64,000 nt of DNA from Streptomyces sp. FIT100 (GCF_024584805.1 NZ_CP075715.1:7535526-7599525); one strand, 5' to 3'; counted from the stretch's first letter, positions 1-8,991 are shown. Numbers and translations are program-made. Notes: generated by a model not told the origin, from the letters alone.

Positions 1-225
1 GCGCCCGGTGCCGACAGCCTTGAGGTCGGCGCCTGCGCAGAAGGTGCCGCCCTCGCCCCACAGCACGGCGACGGACGCGTCCTCGGCTGCCTCGAACTGT
101 CGGAAGGCGTCCGCGAGCCGGGCGGCCGTCGGGCCGTCCACGGCGTTGCGGACCTCGGGGCGGTCGAGGATCACGGTGAAGACGGGGCCGTCGCGTTCGA
201 CCCGTACCGCGGACTTCTCACTCAT
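1..225 (-). CDS. enoyl-CoA hydratase/isomerase family protein (N-terminal part, runs off window)
   Basis: The reverse strand reads an open frame from an ATG at 225 to the window edge (75 codons). The translation begins MSEKSAVRVERDGPVFTVIL and contains DRPEVRNAVDGPTA and GEGGTFCAGADLKAV. These are the N-terminal strand, the 'RPEVRNA' helix entry and the oxyanion-hole 'AGADL' segment of the crotonase superfamily. Family members hydrate or isomerise acyl-CoA thioesters in fatty-acid or aromatic catabolism. The catalytic Glu region lies beyond the edge, so hydratase and isomerase cannot be told apart. Crotonase membership is secure; substrate is unknown. Confidence 0.85.
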   Translation of the reverse strand, partial: MSEKSAVRVERDGPVFTVILDRPEVRNAVDGPTAARLADAFRQFEAAEDASVAVLWGEGGTFCAGADLKAVGTGR

Positions 226-442
226 CGTGACCTTGTATCCCGCCAGGACCGGACCGCACAAGGCCGCGAACGCCGAACACCGAACGGGGAGCGGGGCGTC
301 GCGACAGGATGCGATCAGCGCCCGACGGGAGTCCGATGGGGGGAGACGGGGCGAAGAGGCGTGAGGCGGACGGGATCGGGGTAGTTGCGCGGGACCGGGG
401 TGGCTGTGCGGTGCACCCCGTTGATCGGCAGAGGAGGTTGCC

Positions 443-625
443 ATGAAGCGAGCCAGGCAGCACGGGAAGCCGGCCCCGCCGGCCGAGGAAGAGCTCAGGC
501 GGGAGATCCGGGACGCCGAGCCGGACATCACCGAACGCCGTCGGGAGACCGGCGTGGCCACCGATCCGGGCACGGTGTACCGACTGGTCCACGAGCAGAC
601 GTCCATGGGCGGGCGCGAGCGGTAG
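443..625 (+). CDS. small hypothetical protein, charged, 60 aa
   Basis: ATG at 443 is preceded by a strong Shine-Dalgarno (gaggagg, 6 nt upstream). The 60-residue product is highly charged (MKRARQHGKPAPPAEEELRR) with no membrane segment and no domain I recognise. The good RBS and the clean stop before the repeat tract support a real gene. It sits alone between the crotonase gene (divergent) and a repeat/MITE stretch. No function is proposed. Confidence 0.55.
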   Translation: MKRARQHGKPAPPAEEELRREIRDAEPDITERRRETGVATDPGTVYRLVHEQTSMGGRER

Positions 626-650
626 CCGGCCCCGCGGTCCTGGCGAGGAG

Positions 651-706
651 CCCGTCGGCCCGTCGGCCCGTCGGCCCGTCGGCCCGTCGGCCCGTCGGCC
701 CGTCGG
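651..706. repeat. 8-bp tandem repeat, 7 copies
   Basis: Unit CCCGTCGG repeated seven times without interruption in the intergenic space after the small gene at 443-625. No coding frame of interest crosses it. It is likely to vary in length by slippage. Confidence 0.9.
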
Positions 707-771
707 CCCGGCGGGCTCCTCGGCTCGGGCCTCGGCCCCCGGCCTCGCGCCGACCCGGCGGGCCTGGCGGA

Positions 772-870
772 CCCGGCAGTCCTGGCGGGCCCAGCGGTCC
801 TGGCGGGCCCAGCGGTCCTGGCGGTCCCGGCGGTCCTGGCGGGCTCCGCGGCCCTGGCGGCCCCAGCGGG
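772..870. repeat. degenerate 18-bp tandem repeat
   Basis: About five imperfect copies of a unit close to GGTCCTGGCGGGCCCAGC. It lies directly before the MITE at 881. Non-coding as far as can be seen. Confidence 0.75.
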
Positions 871-880
871 CTCGGGGCCC

Positions 881-1122
881 TAGGCCGTGTCTGACGAATC
901 CCGCCTGGCGCGCGACGCCCGGCACGCTCCCCCAGAGCTCGCGCCTGGGAGGTGCCCCCACCCCCGTAGCCCTTCGGGCACGGGAGGTGCCCCCACGCTG
1001 CGTTGTCGGAGTCATCCGAGTACGCCCAGTACGAGGATGATCCTCCGCCTTGCGATTGCACGCACCGGACGCCGCGCACCCCGCCCTGCGGGCGGACGGC
1101 GCCATGTGTCAGACACGACCTA
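881..1122. mobile_element. MITE-like element A (non-coding, about 242 bp, CTAG-flanked)
   Basis: The ends are inverted repeats: left TAGGCCGTGTCTGAC, and the right end read on the other strand TAGGTCGTGTCTGAC. CTAG occurs at both junctions (880-883 and 1120-1123). The interior has no convincing gene but carries the core CCCGTAGCCCTTCGGGCACG followed by GGAGGTGCCCCCACG, which recurs in the elements at 25279, 47238 and 47436. The copy at 47436-47647 is the same type in opposite orientation. It is best explained as a miniature element moved in trans by an IS5-family transposase that targets CTAG. The family assignment is inference; ends, core and CTAG are directly visible. Confidence 0.8.
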
Positions 1123-1138
1123 GCGGCTCCAGCGGCGC

Positions 1139-2542
1139 TCAGCGCGCCAGCGCCAGCATCACCAGCTTGCGCCACTCCAGCCGCGGCCGGGCCCGCGGCA
1201 CACCCGGACGGTGACGGGGGACCCGTACCCGCAGGGCGCCCGGGCGGATCGTGCAGCGGACGGGCACCGGAAGCGTGAGTGCCTCGCCGTCCAGGCCCAC
1301 ATGGACCTCCGGCGCATCGGCGTCCACGACGACCTCGTGGGTCGTCAGGACGGTCAGCCCGCGCGAACGGTCCCCGCCCAGCAGGGCGGCCGCCTGCGCG
1401 GCGCTGTCCACGGAGATGCTCAGCAAGCCGAGCACGCCGGTGTCCAGCCGGTCCCGGCGCCCCGGCGCACCGGGGTCGCCCACGCGGTACGGGTTGTTGC
1501 TCACCAGCACCGCCTGCGGGGCGTCGATCGTCATCGCCCCGGCCCGCACGGTCAGCCGCGGACCGACCCGGTGCGTCAGCACGTCCGGGAACAGGTCGAG
1601 CGTGGTGCGCAGCTTGTCGTCCCGGTACGCGTCGCTCTGCACGACCGCCGCGTAGGCGCCGAACGAGGCGTTGTTGACGAACACCCGAGTGCCGACCAGG
1701 CCCAGGTCGACCGTGAGCTCGACCCCGTCGGCCAGGGCGTCCAGGGCCGCCGAGGGATCCTCGCGGTCGAGGCCGAGGTCCATCGCGAAGTGGTTGCGGG
1801 TACCGGCGGGAACCACCAGGAACGGGATGCCGTGCTCGGCCGCCACGGCCGCCACCAGGGCCTGGGTGCCGTCGCCCCCGGCCACGCCGAGCAGATCCGC
1901 ACCGTCCGCGACCGCCCGGCGGGCCAGCGCGGCCACATCCGTCCGCCGCTGGGGATCCAGCAGGGCGACCGTGGCGCCGGCGGCCTCCGCCTTCTCGCGC
2001 AGCCCGAACCGTCCCGCCTTCCCGCCGCCCGAACGCGGATTCATGATCAGGAAAGGTCGCGCGGGGCGCGGTGTCGCCGTCGCGTGCTGCGGCTTCGGTC
2101 CGCTTTCCGCGGCGAGCGCCGACCATCCGGCACCGGCCGCGAGCGCACCGAGCACCAGGCAGACGACCAGCGGTCCGAGCAGGCCCGAGGCGATCTGGAG
2201 CCAGATCACGGCCACCGGGGCCGCGACGGCCAGCACGGCGGCGAGGGCACGCACCGCCCCTCTCCGGGTCAGCGCCCACCACAGGGCCGCCCCCGTCACC
2301 GCGGTCCCGACCACCAGCGTGACCACGACGAACCCGACGCCCCTGAGCCCGGCGACGAAGACGAACAGGCCCACCGCCGCGACCGCGGCCACGATCGCCA
2401 GCCGCGCGGTCCAGCGCCGCCCGCGCGGCGTGAGCGTCCTGCGCCCCGCACGCCCGGCCCGCCCCGCACGTCCGGCCCGCCCCGCCCGCCTGGCCCGCCC
2501 CGTAGGCCCCGTACGGGCACTGTGGCCGCCGCCCACGTCCAT
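1139..2542 (-). CDS. diacylglycerol kinase-family lipid kinase, membrane-anchored
   Basis: The C-terminal ~300 residues are a DAGK catalytic domain. It has the nucleotide-binding MNPRSGGGKAGRFG near residue 165, the signature GGDGTQALVA, and VPAGTRNHFAMDLG. The family phosphorylates diacylglycerol or related lipids using ATP. The N-terminus has an Arg/Gly/Ala-rich stretch and then about four hydrophobic segments (roughly residues 48-140), so the enzyme is probably membrane-embedded. I chose the ATG at 2542 because GGAGG lies 5 nt upstream; the frame stays open for 57 more codons to 2713 but those codons are low-complexity and lack an RBS. It is divergent from the LAL regulator. Lipid substrate unknown. 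Confidence 0.85.
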   Translation of the reverse strand: MDVGGGHSARTGPTGRARRAGRAGRAGRAGRAGRRTLTPRGRRWTARLAIVAAVAAVGLFVFVAGLRGVGFVVVTLVVGTAVTGAALWWALTRRGAVRALAAVLAVAAPVAVIWLQIASGLLGPLVVCLVLGALAAGAGWSALAAESGPKPQHATATPRPARPFLIMNPRSGGGKAGRFGLREKAEAAGATVALLDPQRRTDVAALARRAVADGADLLGVAGGDGTQALVAAVAAEHGIPFLVVPAGTRNHFAMDLGLDREDPSAALDALADGVELTVDLGLVGTRVFVNNASFGAYAAVVQSDAYRDDKLRTTLDLFPDVLTHRVGPRLTVRAGAMTIDAPQAVLVSNNPYRVGDPGAPGRRDRLDTGVLGLLSISVDSAAQAAALLGGDRSRGLTVLTTHEVVVDADAPEVHVGLDGEALTLPVPVRCTIRPGALRVRVPRHRPGVPRARPRLEWRKLVMLALAR

Positions 2543-2766
2543 CGGCACCTCCGCCTCCACCTCCTCGGCGCACACCGCGCCGACCCCGCCGGACGCTCCG
2601 CGCCCTGCGAGGCGCGCGGCCCGCGCCCCACAGCCCCATTGCACCGCCCGGTCCCGCCCGCCGCCTCTCCGCACGTCCTCCGCGCCCCGCCGCCCGGCGC
2701 GGGAGGCGATCATGCCGGGCCGCTGGGATCATGGTGCTTTCGGCGGACCGTACGACGGTGGAGCCC

Positions 2767-5469
2767 ATGGCGGATGACGACGAACTGAGCCCGAGCGGCG
2801 ATCCGCTGCTGGCCGCGAAGTTCGCGGTACCCCCGGTGCCCCCGGCCTTCGTGGCCAGAAAGCGCCTGACCGACCGGCTCACCGAGGGCACCCGGGGCCC
2901 GCTCACCGTGATCACCGGCCCGGCCGGCGCGGGCAAGACGACCCTCGCCGCCTCCTGGCTGCACCAGTCCAGGCGGCAGCGGGCGCAGCCGCCCGCCGGC
3001 CCCGTCGTCTGGCTCACCGTCGAGCGCGACGACAGCGCCCCCGGCGTGTTCTGGGCGTACGTCCTCGGCGCCTTCCGCTACCACCGGGTGCCGCTGCCCG
3101 AAGGCGTCGGCAGCCCCTCCCGGCCCGACAGCGTCGACCATGCGCTGATCGTGCGGCTCGCGTCCGCGCTGACCCGGCTGGACCGGCCGGTCGTGCTCGT
3201 CCTCGACGGCTTCGAACAGGCCGCCGACCGCGACGTGGCCGCCGATCTGGACTTCCTCCTCACCCACTCCGGCACCTCCCTCCGGCTCGTCCTCACCGGC
3301 CGGGTCGATCCGCCGCTTCCGCTGCACCGCTACCGGACCGAGGCCCGCAGCTGCGAGATCCGGCGGTCGGAACTGGCCTTCACGGCGCGTGAGACCGGCC
3401 GGCTGCTGCAGGGCCACGGGCTGACCGCCTCGCCGGAGAGCGTCGCCGTTCTCACCGAGCGGACCGAGGGCTGGGCCGCCGGGCTGCGGCTGTGCGCCCT
3501 CGCCATGCAGCAGACGGAGGACGCCGAGGACTTCGCCCGCTCCTTCGCCGCCTCGCAGCACGCTGTCGCCGACTACCTGATGGCCGAGGTGCTCGACGCC
3601 CAGCCCCCGGGGACACAGGAACTGCTGATCCGGACGAGCATCCTCACGCACATCCACCCGGAGCTCGCCGACGCCCTGACCGGACGCGACGACGCCGGGC
3701 GGACGCTGGGCCGGCTGGCGGCCGGCAACGCCTTCCTCGAACCGGTCGGCGACACGTCCTGGTACCGGAGCCACCCGCTCTTCGCCGAGGTCCTCCGCGC
3801 CCATCTGCGCAGCCGCAGCCCGGTGCTCGGCACGGAGCTGCACCGGACGGCGGCGCACTGGCTCGCCGGCCACTACCGGCTGACCGACGCTCTGGGGCAC
3901 GCCGTCGCGGCGGACGACTGGGCGTACGCCACGGCCCTTCTCGTCGACCGGCTCGCGATCGGCCGGCTGCTCACCGGACCCGACAGCCACGGTCTCCAGC
4001 AGCTGTTCAGCGCCCTGCCCGCCGATCTTCCCGGTGCCGCCCCGGCACTGGTCGCCGCCGCGGTCGCCCTCGCGGGCCGGGACACGAAGGAGAGCCGCAG
4101 ACTCCTCGAAGCATCGCCCGTGGGCGGTGACGCCGCCCTCGAACCGCGGCTCGCCCACGCCCTGCTCCGTCTCCTCACCGACGCGGCCACGGGCCCGGAC
4201 AGCGACGGCGACGCCGCCCAGTACGGGGGCGGCGAGGGCGGGGACGACAGTGACGGCGACGGCGGCGACGGCGACGGCGCGAGCGCCGATGACGTACGTA
4301 CGCTCATGGCGCAGCTCCCCCTGGCCCGACGCGAGGAGCATCCCGAGATCGAGGCGCTGTACCGCTACGGCCGCGCACAGGCGCTCCTCGCCACGGGCCG
4401 CCGCGCCGAGGCACGGGACGCCTTCGCCGCCGCGCTCCCCGCGGCGACCGACGAGCGGACCCGGACCGTCCGCTACCACTGCCTCGGCGCCCTCGCGCTG
4501 ACCGAGGCCGTCGACGGACTGCCCGGAGCGGCCGAGGCACACGCGCGCGAAGGGCTCGACACCGCCGAGCAGCACGGCATCGCGGTCGCCGGGCGCACCG
4601 GTCTGTGCCAACTCGCGCTCGCCGCCGTCGCCCTGGACCGGGGCGACCTCCAGGGCGCCGCGCGCCACCTCGACGCCGCCGACGCCTGCCCACCCGCCCT
4701 CGATCCGCTGGCCACCGCCGAGGCCGCCGTCCTGCACGCACGGCTCGACCTCGCGCACGGGCGCACCTCGGCCGCCCTGACCGCCCTGACCGGCTTCGAC
4801 GACAACGGCACACATGATCCGTGCGCCGAGGCCGAACGCCGCACCGCCACGGCCCGCTCCGCCGTCCACCTGGCCCGCGGCGACACCCGGGCGGCCCGTA
4901 CCGCCCTGCGCGCCGCGCCGGGCTCCGGGCCCGCGTGCACCGTCGCCGCCGCGGCCGTCCAGCTCGCCACCGGAGACCCCGAACGCGCCCGCCGCCTGCT
5001 CGCTCCGCTGGGCGAAGGCGCCCCGCTCTGCCCCGCCGACGAGATCCGCCGCGCGCTCCTCCTGGCACAGGCGGCCGTGGGCGAGGAGGACACGCCCGCC
5101 GCGGTGGCTTTCCTCGACCAGGCCCTGCGGGCCGCCCGCCCCGGGCTGTTGCGCGCACCCTTCGACGAGTGCGGCCCCTGGCTGCGCCATCTGCTCGCCC
5201 GCGCCCCCGAACTCGCCGCCACCTACCCCTGGCTGACCAAGCGCCCCACGGCCGACGACGGCTGCGCTCCGCTCATCGAGCGCCTGAGCGCCCGCGAATG
5301 CGATGTGCTCCGCTGCGCCGCACAGCTCATGTCGACCCAGGAGATCGCCGCGGAGATGTTCCTGTCCGTCAACACCGTGAAGACGCATCTCAAGAGCGTC
5401 TACCGCAAGCTCTCCGTCTCCCACCGCGGCGAGGCCGTACGGCGTGCCCGGGAGGCCGGCCTCCTCTGA
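2767..5469 (+). CDS. LAL/MalT-type LuxR-family transcriptional regulator with AAA ATPase domain
   Basis: About 900 aa. Near the N-terminus is a Walker A loop GPAGAGKTT, followed by a Walker B-like VVLVLDGFEQ and an arginine-rich STAND NTPase region. The middle is helical, Ala/Leu-rich repeat (TPR/MalT-like) sequence with an acidic Asp/Gly tract near 4200-4280. The C-terminus (LSARECDVLR ... STQEIAAEMFLSVNTVKTHL) is a LuxR helix-turn-helix. Such proteins activate transcription after ligand- and ATP-dependent oligomerisation. ATG 2767 is favoured: it has GGTGGAG just upstream and a promoter-like TACGAC near 2750. An upstream in-frame ATG at 2731 is possible. Two small genes follow on the same strand. 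Confidence 0.9.
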   Translation: MADDDELSPSGDPLLAAKFAVPPVPPAFVARKRLTDRLTEGTRGPLTVITGPAGAGKTTLAASWLHQSRRQRAQPPAGPVVWLTVERDDSAPGVFWAYVLGAFRYHRVPLPEGVGSPSRPDSVDHALIVRLASALTRLDRPVVLVLDGFEQAADRDVAADLDFLLTHSGTSLRLVLTGRVDPPLPLHRYRTEARSCEIRRSELAFTARETGRLLQGHGLTASPESVAVLTERTEGWAAGLRLCALAMQQTEDAEDFARSFAASQHAVADYLMAEVLDAQPPGTQELLIRTSILTHIHPELADALTGRDDAGRTLGRLAAGNAFLEPVGDTSWYRSHPLFAEVLRAHLRSRSPVLGTELHRTAAHWLAGHYRLTDALGHAVAADDWAYATALLVDRLAIGRLLTGPDSHGLQQLFSALPADLPGAAPALVAAAVALAGRDTKESRRLLEASPVGGDAALEPRLAHALLRLLTDAATGPDSDGDAAQYGGGEGGDDSDGDGGDGDGASADDVRTLMAQLPLARREEHPEIEALYRYGRAQALLATGRRAEARDAFAAALPAATDERTRTVRYHCLGALALTEAVDGLPGAAEAHAREGLDTAEQHGIAVAGRTGLCQLALAAVALDRGDLQGAARHLDAADACPPALDPLATAEAAVLHARLDLAHGRTSAALTALTGFDDNGTHDPCAEAERRTATARSAVHLARGDTRAARTALRAAPGSGPACTVAAAAVQLATGDPERARRLLAPLGEGAPLCPADEIRRALLLAQAAVGEEDTPAAVAFLDQALRAARPGLLRAPFDECGPWLRHLLARAPELAATYPWLTKRPTADDGCAPLIERLSARECDVLRCAAQLMSTQEIAAEMFLSVNTVKTHLKSVYRKLSVSHRGEAVRRAREAGLL

Positions 5470-5662
5470 GGCGTGCCCGGTGTGCCCGGTCGGCCGAGGT
5501 GCGGCCGGCCGGCGCCGCTCACCTCGCCCGTCGCCCCTCGGCGAGGCTCACCTCGTCCGGGTGATGCGCCCCGGCCCCGTACCCGCGCAGGATGCACGGA
5601 GAAGCCCGACCGAGGCTGCCCCTGAGGCACGACCCGGCCCTCGTCCACGGGGAAGTGCGCCC

Positions 5663-5860
5663 ATGCGATACGAGTTCCGCGTCTCCGGCCGTCTGTCCAC
5701 GGCCGTCGCCGGCGCGTTCCCCGAGCTGGAGGAGGCACGCGTCCCGGAGGAGACCGTCCTGTACGGGCCGATCACCGACGAGGCACACCTGTACGGGCTC
5801 CTCATCCGCTTCCAGGACCTGGGCCTGCACGTCGTGGAGATGCGCAGGCTGCCGGAGTGA
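5663..5860 (+). CDS. small conserved hypothetical protein, 65 aa
   Basis: ATG at 5663 follows ggggaag. The product starts MRYEFRVSGRLSTAVAGAFP and ends HVVEMRRLPE. It is soluble, with alternating strand-like segments and no catalytic motif I recognise. It lies between the LAL regulator and a SHOCT membrane protein on the same strand, an arrangement that may form a small unit. Function unknown. Confidence 0.65.
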   Translation: MRYEFRVSGRLSTAVAGAFPELEEARVPEETVLYGPITDEAHLYGLLIRFQDLGLHVVEMRRLPE

Positions 5861-6010
5861 GTCGGTTCCCCGGCACGGCCCCGGCACGGCTCCCCGGCAC
5901 GGGCTCCCCACGGATTCACCCCCGCCGGGTGAGGGCACCGCCACCGCCCCGGCGGACACTGACGGCGAGCGGACGCCAAGCGTCCGACGTCCGACTGCAG
6001 GAGGACTGGT

Positions 6011-6418
6011 ATGGACGGCTCTGTCTACCTCGCATACGACTATCCGGTTCTGGGCGCGTTCTGGACCGTGATGTGGATCTTCCTCTGGGTCCTGTGGCTG
6101 ATCCTGCTGTTCCGGATCATCGTGGACGTCTTCCGCGACCACGAGATGAACGGCTGGGTCAAGGCGGCCTGGCTGCTCTTCCTGATCCTGATTCCCTTCC
6201 TCGGCGTTCTGGTCTACGTCATCGCGAGGGGCAAGTCGATGGGCAAGCGCGAGGTCGAGCACGCGCAGCAGCAGCAGGAGGCGTTCAACGCCTATATCCG
6301 GGACACCGCCAAGGGCGGGAGCGCGGGGGAGGAGCTGACGAGGCTCTCCCAGCTCAAGGAGAAGGGCGACCTGAGCGAGGAGGAGTTCCAGAAGGCCAAG
6401 GAGAAGCTGCTCCACTAG
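6011..6418 (+). CDS. SHOCT-domain membrane protein (PLDc_N-like N-terminus)
   Basis: 135 aa starting at ATG 6011 behind AGGAGG (gcaggaggactggtatg). Two transmembrane helices (about residues 14-40 and 52-74) flank a short charged loop RDHEMNGWVKAAW. This matches the phospholipase D N-terminal-like membrane module common in actinobacteria. The C-terminus (LSQLKEKGDLSEEEFQKAKE) is a textbook SHOCT short helical oligomerisation motif. The role is unknown; such proteins are small membrane oligomers. A 45-bp tandem duplication follows the stop. Confidence 0.85.
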   Translation: MDGSVYLAYDYPVLGAFWTVMWIFLWVLWLILLFRIIVDVFRDHEMNGWVKAAWLLFLILIPFLGVLVYVIARGKSMGKREVEHAQQQQEAFNAYIRDTAKGGSAGEELTRLSQLKEKGDLSEEEFQKAKEKLLH

Positions 6419-6428
6419 GCCGAGACCT

Positions 6429-6518
6429 CCAGGGTCGGCTCCGGGCCTCAGGCCGGCGCACCCGGACAGGCGCCCAGGGTCGGCTCCGGGCCTCAGGCCG
6501 GCGCACCCGGACAGGCGC
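6429..6518. repeat. 45-bp perfect tandem duplication
   Basis: Two copies (6429-6473, 6474-6518), each starting CCAGGGTCGGCTCCGGGCCT. Each copy contains the self-complementary GGGCCTCAGGCC, so it can fold into paired hairpins between the SHOCT gene and the ABC permease gene. It may act in termination, but no T-run is present. Confidence 0.85.
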
Positions 6519-6560
6519 GCACAGCGCGCACCGGCCGACGACCCGCGCTGCAATGAACGG

Positions 6561-7259
6561 GTGACCGCGAACCGCGCGGCGGCGCCGGCTCCCGACGACT
6601 GCCTCGCGCGCAACGACTGGATCTGCGGCGAGTACCTGTCCACCCGCCGCGAGATCCTCTGGGACGCGGTGCTCCAGCACCTCCAGCTGACCCTGGTCTC
6701 CGTCGCCGTCGGACTGCTGCTGGCCGTCCCGCTGGCCGTCGCCGCCCGCCGCTGGCGCTGGGCCGCCGGGCCCGTACTCGGCGTGACGACGATCCTCTAC
6801 ACCATCCCGTCGCTCGCCATGTTCTCGCTGCTGCTCCCCGTCTACGGACTCTCCGCGTCGCTCGTCATCGCCGGACTCGTCCTCTACTCGCTCACCCTGC
6901 TGGTACGGAACATCCTGGCCGGACTGCGCGCGGTGCCCGAGGAGACCCGGCAGGCCGCGCGAGGCATGGGCTACGGGCCCGTACGGCTGCTCCTCACCGT
7001 CGAGATGCCGCTCGCCCTGCCGGCGGCCATGGCCGGACTGCGGATCGCGACCGTCTCCGCGGTCTCGCTCGTGACCATCGGCGCGATCGTCGGCTTCGGC
7101 GGGCTCGGCAACCTCATCTACTCGGGGATGAACACCTACTTCAAGGCCCAGGTGCTGACCGCGTCCGTGCTCTGTGTGGTCATCGCCGTCGCCGCCGACG
7201 CCGTACTCCTCGGAGTGCAGCGGCTCCTCACGCCCTGGACCAGGCGGGCCGCCGGATGA
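6561..7259 (+). CDS. osmoprotectant (glycine betaine/choline-type) ABC transporter permease
   Basis: 232 aa with at least five hydrophobic helices and the cytoplasmic coupling segment EETRQAARGMGYGPVRLLLTVEMPLALPA, the 'EAA' loop of BPD-type permeases of the ProW/OpuCB class. Start is GTG 6561. The stop overlaps the next permease by 4 nt (ATGA). With the second permease and the lipoprotein it forms an import unit for quaternary amines, an osmotic-stress function in this family. Ligand inferred from family only. Confidence 0.88.
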   Translation: MTANRAAAPAPDDCLARNDWICGEYLSTRREILWDAVLQHLQLTLVSVAVGLLLAVPLAVAARRWRWAAGPVLGVTTILYTIPSLAMFSLLLPVYGLSASLVIAGLVLYSLTLLVRNILAGLRAVPEETRQAARGMGYGPVRLLLTVEMPLALPAAMAGLRIATVSAVSLVTIGAIVGFGGLGNLIYSGMNTYFKAQVLTASVLCVVIAVAADAVLLGVQRLLTPWTRRAAG

Positions 7260-7927
7260 ACACGCTCGCCCTGACCTGGGACTGGCTCACGAACCCGGCC
7301 AACTGGTCCGGCGGCAACGGCGTTTGGCACCGCCTCGGACAGCACCTCTACCTCACCGCCGTCTGCCTGGTGATCAGCTGTGCGATCGCGCTGCCCGTCG
7401 CACTCGTCCTCGGCCACCTCGGCAAGGGCGGGGCGCTCGCCGTCAACATCTCCAACGTCGGCCGGGCCGTGCCCACCTTCGCCGTCCTGGTCCTCCTGCT
7501 GCTCAGCCCGATCGGCGGCTGGGGCGACTGGCCGACGATCACCGCCCTGGTGCTGTTCGCCGTGCCACCTCTGCTCACCAACGCGTACGTCGGCATGCGC
7601 GGCGTCGACCAGGACGTCGTACGCGCCGCCCGGGGCATGGGCATGACCGGCCCCCAGTCGCTGTTCCGCGTGGAGCTGCCGCTCGCGACACCGCTGATCG
7701 TCACCGGCGTACGGATCGCCGCCGTGCAGCTCGTCGCGACCGCGACGATCGCCGCGCTCGCCGGCGGCGGCGGACTGGGCCGGATCATCACGGCCGGTTT
7801 CAATCTCGCCTCGACACCGCAGGTCGTCGCAGGCGCCGTCCTCGTCGCCGCCTTCGCGCTGCTCGTCGAGGCGGTCTTCGTGCTCGTGGAACGGCTGGCG
7901 CCCGACTGGGGGAGGGGCCGGACGTGA
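7256..7927 (+). CDS. osmoprotectant ABC transporter permease, second subunit
   Basis: 223 aa, ATG at 7256 overlapping the preceding stop. Helices cover most of the length. The EAA-type loop is seen as DVVRAARGMGMTGPQSLFRVELPLATPL, and GGGGLGRIITAGF is typical of OpuCD/YehW-like permeases. It presumably heterodimerises with the product of 6561-7259. The stop is overlapped by the GTG of the lipoprotein gene (GTGA), indicating translational coupling. Confidence 0.88.
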   Translation: MNTLALTWDWLTNPANWSGGNGVWHRLGQHLYLTAVCLVISCAIALPVALVLGHLGKGGALAVNISNVGRAVPTFAVLVLLLLSPIGGWGDWPTITALVLFAVPPLLTNAYVGMRGVDQDVVRAARGMGMTGPQSLFRVELPLATPLIVTGVRIAAVQLVATATIAALAGGGGLGRIITAGFNLASTPQVVAGAVLVAAFALLVEAVFVLVERLAPDWGRGRT

Positions 7928-8991
7928 TGATCCGGTTCCGCACGGGCCCCGTCGCCCTCCGTGCCCCTGCCGCCCGCGCCGCCCGCGCCGCCCGCGCCGC
8001 CCGCGCCGCCCGCGCCGCCCGCGCCGCCCTCGCCACCCTGGTCGCCCTGGTCGTCAGTGCCGTGCTCGCCGTCCTTGCCGCGCTCGCCCTGACCGGCTGC
8101 ACCACCGGCCCGTCCCTGGAGGACCAGGGCGAGGTGACCGGCTCGCCGGGCGACAGCAAGCATCTGACCATCGGCTCCGCCGGGTTCACCGAGAGCGAGC
8201 TGCTCGCCCAGATGTACTCCCTGCTCCTGGACCACGCGGGATACGACACCAGGATCATCACGGTGACCAACCGGGAGATCTACGAACCCGCCCTGGAGAG
8301 CGGCCAGATCGACGTCGTACCGGAGTACGCCGCGACCTTCGCGGACTGGCTCAACGCCAAGGCCAACGGCCCCGACGCACCGACCGTCGGCTCGCCCGAC
8401 CTCGCCGCCACCATGACGGCGCTTCGCTCCCTGGCCACCCCGCGCGGCCTCACCGTCCTTCCCCCCGGCAAGGCCGTCGACCAGAACGCCTTCGCCGTCA
8501 CCAAGGAGTACGCCGACCGGCACCATCTGAAGACCCTGAGCGACCTCGGCCGCTCCAAGCTGCCCGTACGGCTCGCGGCGGGCGACGAATGCGTCCAGCG
8601 GCCCTACTGCGCGCCCGGGCTGAAGAAGACGTACGGCATCGACATCACCGCGATCGACCCCAAGGGCATCGGCACCACCCCGGCCAAGCAGGCGGTCCAG
8701 TCGGGCCAGGACCAGATGGTGGTCACCACGACGACCGACGCGACGCTCGACGACTTCGGCCTGGTGCTGCTCGCCGACGACAGACACCTCCAGAACGCCG
8801 ACCACGTCGTCCCCGTCGTCAACCGCTCGCGTGCGGGCAGCCCCGCCGTCACCGGCGTACTGGACCGGCTCAACTCCGTCCTGACCACCGCGGACCTGGC
8901 CAGGCTCAACAAGGAGGTGGACAGCTGGCGGCGGCTGCCCGAGGACGTCGCACGGGAGTACCTGGAGTCCAAGGGCCTGCTGCCGAAGTGA
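7924..8991 (+). CDS. glycine betaine/osmoprotectant-binding lipoprotein
   Basis: About 355 aa. The signal peptide ends in lipobox LTGC (cysteine near residue 59), so it is a lipid-anchored solute-binding protein. The mature part contains TIGSAGFTESELLAQMY and DVVPEYAATFADWL, characteristic of OpuAC/OpuCC-type quaternary amine receptors. The n-region is odd: it holds five AAR repeats coded by a 9-bp tandem repeat (about 7970-8030), making the leader unusually long and Arg-rich. GTG 7924 overlaps the permease stop; ATG 7927 is an equally good start. Confidence 0.9.
   Translation: MMIRFRTGPVALRAPAARAARAARAARAARAARAALATLVALVVSAVLAVLAALALTGCTTGPSLEDQGEVTGSPGDSKHLTIGSAGFTESELLAQMYSLLLDHAGYDTRIITVTNREIYEPALESGQIDVVPEYAATFADWLNAKANGPDAPTVGSPDLAATMTALRSLATPRGLTVLPPGKAVDQNAFAVTKEYADRHHLKTLSDLGRSKLPVRLAAGDECVQRPYCAPGLKKTYGIDITAIDPKGIGTTPAKQAVQSGQDQMVVTTTTDATLDDFGLVLLADDRHLQNADHVVPVVNRSRAGSPAVTGVLDRLNSVLTTADLARLNKEVDSWRRLPEDVAREYLESKGLLPK

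Noticed and set aside
651..870. Possible CRISPR-like array
   Set aside because: The repeats are 8 and 18 bp, directly tandem with no spacers, and no cas genes are present.
528..3017. Very long minus-strand frame (over 800 codons) across repeats, MITE A and the lipid kinase
   Set aside because: Composition is Arg/Gly-rich noise; the kinase motifs are in another minus-strand frame with an RBS.
2710..5424. Long open frame antisense to the LAL regulator
   Set aside because: It is the GC-skew mirror of a strongly coding gene with complete ATPase and LuxR motifs; the antisense product is Gly/Gln-rich low complexity with no domain.
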